Assembly: GCA_027056825.1 (NCBI GenBank)
Contig: JALUJS010000346.1
Span: 1-7,303 of the forward strand
DNA: 7,303 nt
Direction: 5' to 3'
Source: Candidatus Krumholzibacteriia bacterium
GTDB lineage: Bacteria; Krumholzibacteriota; Krumholzibacteriia; LZORAL124-64-63
Position 1 is the stretch's first letter. Every line of letters starts with the position of its first letter. The translations under genes and the position numbers were made by a program. Shown here piece by piece: positions 6,254 through 7,303 of the stretch. The notes beneath the pieces are model-generated. The model made no database searches, was not told the origin of the DNA, and saw only the letters and a program-made list of their open reading frames with translations.

Positions 6254-6666
6254 GGCTCCGGCGAACCTCCGGGAGGATCGGCCACCAGGGATAGGTTCAG
6301 GAAGCCCTCCCGTTCCAGGGCGGCCATGACCCTCACCACCATGCCGTAGGGCACCTCTTCCCCGCAACGCAGATAGACCGGGATGGAATCGCGCCGATCG
6401 GCGTAGGGCTGCATGAGCGCCGGCAGGTCCGCGATCTCCACCGGCTGTTCCATGAAGTAGACCTGGCGGTTGTCCGTCACCGAGATCACCGGCCCCTCGC
6501 GCACGATCTGGGTGCGGGTCTCGGCCTCCGGCAGGTTCACTTCCACCCCGCCCTGGATGTACGGGGCGGTAAGCATGAAGATGATCAGCAGCGTCAGCGT
6601 CACGTCCACCAGGGAGGTGATGTTGATGTCGGCGAGGCTCCGGAAATGCCGCCTGCGGGAAGCCAT
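6250..6666 (-). CDS. tolR: Biopolymer transport protein TolR (ExbD/TolR family)
   Basis: TolR is a stator component of the inner-membrane proton channel that drives TolA, and its periplasmic domain also contacts peptidoglycan in E. coli. The product has 138 residues (142 in E. coli): a basic cytoplasmic N-terminus (MASRRRHF), a single membrane helix at about 17-36, and a periplasmic domain at about 45-130. The helix contains the family motif INITSLVDVTLTLLIIFM with the essential proton-carrying Asp at position 21 (Asp23 in E. coli). The segment VPYGMVVRVMAALEREG near 105-121 is the conserved late helix of ExbD/TolR proteins. The ATG at 6666 shares one base with the tolQ stop. ExbD is the alternative name by sequence alone; the tolB-pal context decides for TolR. 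Confidence 0.94.
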   Translation of the reverse strand: MASRRRHFRSLADINITSLVDVTLTLLIIFMLTAPYIQGGVEVNLPEAETRTQIVREGPVISVTDNRQVYFMEQPVEIADLPALMQPYADRRDSIPVYLRCGEEVPYGMVVRVMAALEREGFLNLSLVADPPGGSPEP

Positions 6667-7303
6667 CAGATCCTCTCCGCGGGATGGGCGCCCGGCCGCT
6701 GGGGCAGGTCGCGATCACCCGGCAGAACCGCGCCGCGCCCGCCGCCCGCGGCCTCTTCCAGGATGGTCCGCAAGCGGTCCATCTCGTTGGCCACCAGGTC
6801 GATCTTGCGCACCAGCATGTTGTAGAAGATCACCGCGGGAATGGCCACGGCCAGGCCGGCGATGGTGGTCGTCAGGGCCTCGGCGATGCCCGGCGCCACC
6901 ACGGTCAGGTTCGCGCTGTGCATGGTGGACATGTCCCAGAAGGAGGTCATGATACCCCACACCGTGCCCAGCAGGCCCAGGAAGGGCGAGATGGTCACCG
7001 CGGTGGACAGCAGGATCAGGTAGCGCTCGAGGTTCTCGGTCTCCAGGAAGGCCGCGCGCTCGGCGGCGCGCCTGATGGCGGGCACCTCCGTCAGCGTCTC
7101 GGTCTCCAGCACCAGGCTGGAAAGGGGCAGATCGGGATGCTCCCGGCTCCAGGCCGCCAGTTCGCGCGGGGGCGCCCCCCGGTCCAGCCACTGCTCGCAC
7201 TCCTTCCAGAAGGCCAGGTGGCCGTTGCGGATGCGGCCGAGGGTGCGGGCCTTGTCGATGAACACCGCCCACGAGAGCACCGACATCACCAGCAGGGTGA
7301 GCA
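6666..7303 (-). CDS. tolQ: Tol-Pal system protein TolQ (MotA/TolQ/ExbB family), 5' end outside the window
   Basis: TolQ surrounds TolR to form the proton-driven inner-membrane motor. The frame is open up to base 7303, and 211 residues are visible; E. coli TolQ has 230, so roughly 20-25 N-terminal residues are missing. I reject the GTG/ATG pair at 7289/7286 as the start because the upstream codons (L-T-L-L) continue the first membrane helix, which reads LTLLVMSVLSWAVFI and aligns with IASWAIII of E. coli TolQ. The cytoplasmic loop follows, then helix 2 with ISPFLGLLGTVWGIM and helix 3 with APGIAEALTTTIAGLAVAIPAV; the last two are the family signature, including the polar threonines facing the channel. 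The stop overlaps the tolR start by one base. Confidence 0.93.
   Translation of the reverse strand, partial: LTLLVMSVLSWAVFIDKARTLGRIRNGHLAFWKECEQWLDRGAPPRELAAWSREHPDLPLSSLVLETETLTEVPAIRRAAERAAFLETENLERYLILLSTAVTISPFLGLLGTVWGIMTSFWDMSTMHSANLTVVAPGIAEALTTTIAGLAVAIPAVIFYNMLVRKIDLVANEMDRLRTILEEAAGGGRGAVLPGDRDLPQRPGAHPAERI

Larger units (their letters stand above)
2547..7303 (-). other. tolQ-tolR-tolA-tolB-pal-cpoB-cupin operon (probable single transcription unit)
   Basis: Seven same-strand genes are packed tightly. tolQ/tolR, tolA/tolB and pal/cpoB share one base in TGATG, tolR/tolA overlap by 4 bases in ATGA, tolB-pal is 35 nt apart and cpoB-cupin 26 nt apart. The order of the first six matches the classical Tol-Pal cluster. 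Co-transcription and translational coupling are inferred from spacing. The promoter lies upstream of base 7303, outside the window. Confidence 0.85.

Noticed and set aside
6254..6718. Extension of the tolA frame upstream to 6718 (386 residues in all)
   Set aside because: The extra part overlaps all of tolR in another frame and would bury the N-terminal membrane anchor; ATG 6253 with its ATGA overlap fits the family.
7284..7289. GTG/ATG at 7289/7286 as the true tolQ start
   Set aside because: Upstream in-frame codons continue the first membrane helix, and family length implies more N-terminal residues beyond the window.
1..7303. A novel defence, mobile or CRISPR system in this window
   Set aside because: Every substantial stretch is accounted for by recognisable housekeeping or envelope genes; no transposase, integrase, att-like repeats, repeat-spacer array or composition break was seen.

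Overview
The window is compact, GC-rich (roughly two thirds G+C by eye) bacterial chromosome from a Gram-negative, diderm organism: most of it is a complete-looking Tol-Pal cell-envelope operon, which only makes sense with an outer membrane. The taxon cannot be fixed from sequence alone. The ALDH4A1-like P5C dehydrogenase and the TonB-like TolA would fit a deltaproteobacterial or FCB-type (for example Krumholzibacteria-like) lineage better than an enterobacterium, but this is a weak guess. I see no sign of mobile elements, CRISPR, tRNA or rRNA genes, or gene decay.

Left part (1-2498): two divergent metabolic genes. On the minus strand, 1-1320 encodes the first 440 residues of a 1-pyrroline-5-carboxylate dehydrogenase (proline to glutamate catabolism); its C-terminus lies outside the window. 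On the plus strand, 1476-2498 encodes a class I fructose-1,6-bisphosphatase (gluconeogenesis). The 155-bp gap between them holds a plausible fbp promoter and a strong inverted repeat just upstream of the dehydrogenase ribosome binding site. A GC-rich 10-bp hairpin separates fbp from the convergent operon to its right.

Right part (2547-7303, all minus strand, transcribed right to left): tolQ (start outside the window), tolR, a tolA/tonB-type energy transducer, tolB, pal, cpoB (ybgF) and finally a small cupin gene. Four of the six junctions overlap by 1 or 4 bases, tolB-pal has a 35-nt gap and cpoB-cupin a 26-nt gap. TolQ and TolR form the proton-driven inner-membrane motor. The TolA-like protein spans the periplasm, TolB is the periplasmic beta-propeller, and Pal is the outer-membrane lipoprotein that binds peptidoglycan. 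CpoB, here apparently a lipoprotein, links the system to peptidoglycan synthesis. The cupin has no known place in the Tol system.

I did not find a convincing previously undescribed system. The items most worth a second look are the cupin appended to the Tol operon, the short Pro/Glu-linker TolA, the inverted repeat in front of the dehydrogenase gene, and a small GNRA-type hairpin abutting the pal ribosome binding site.
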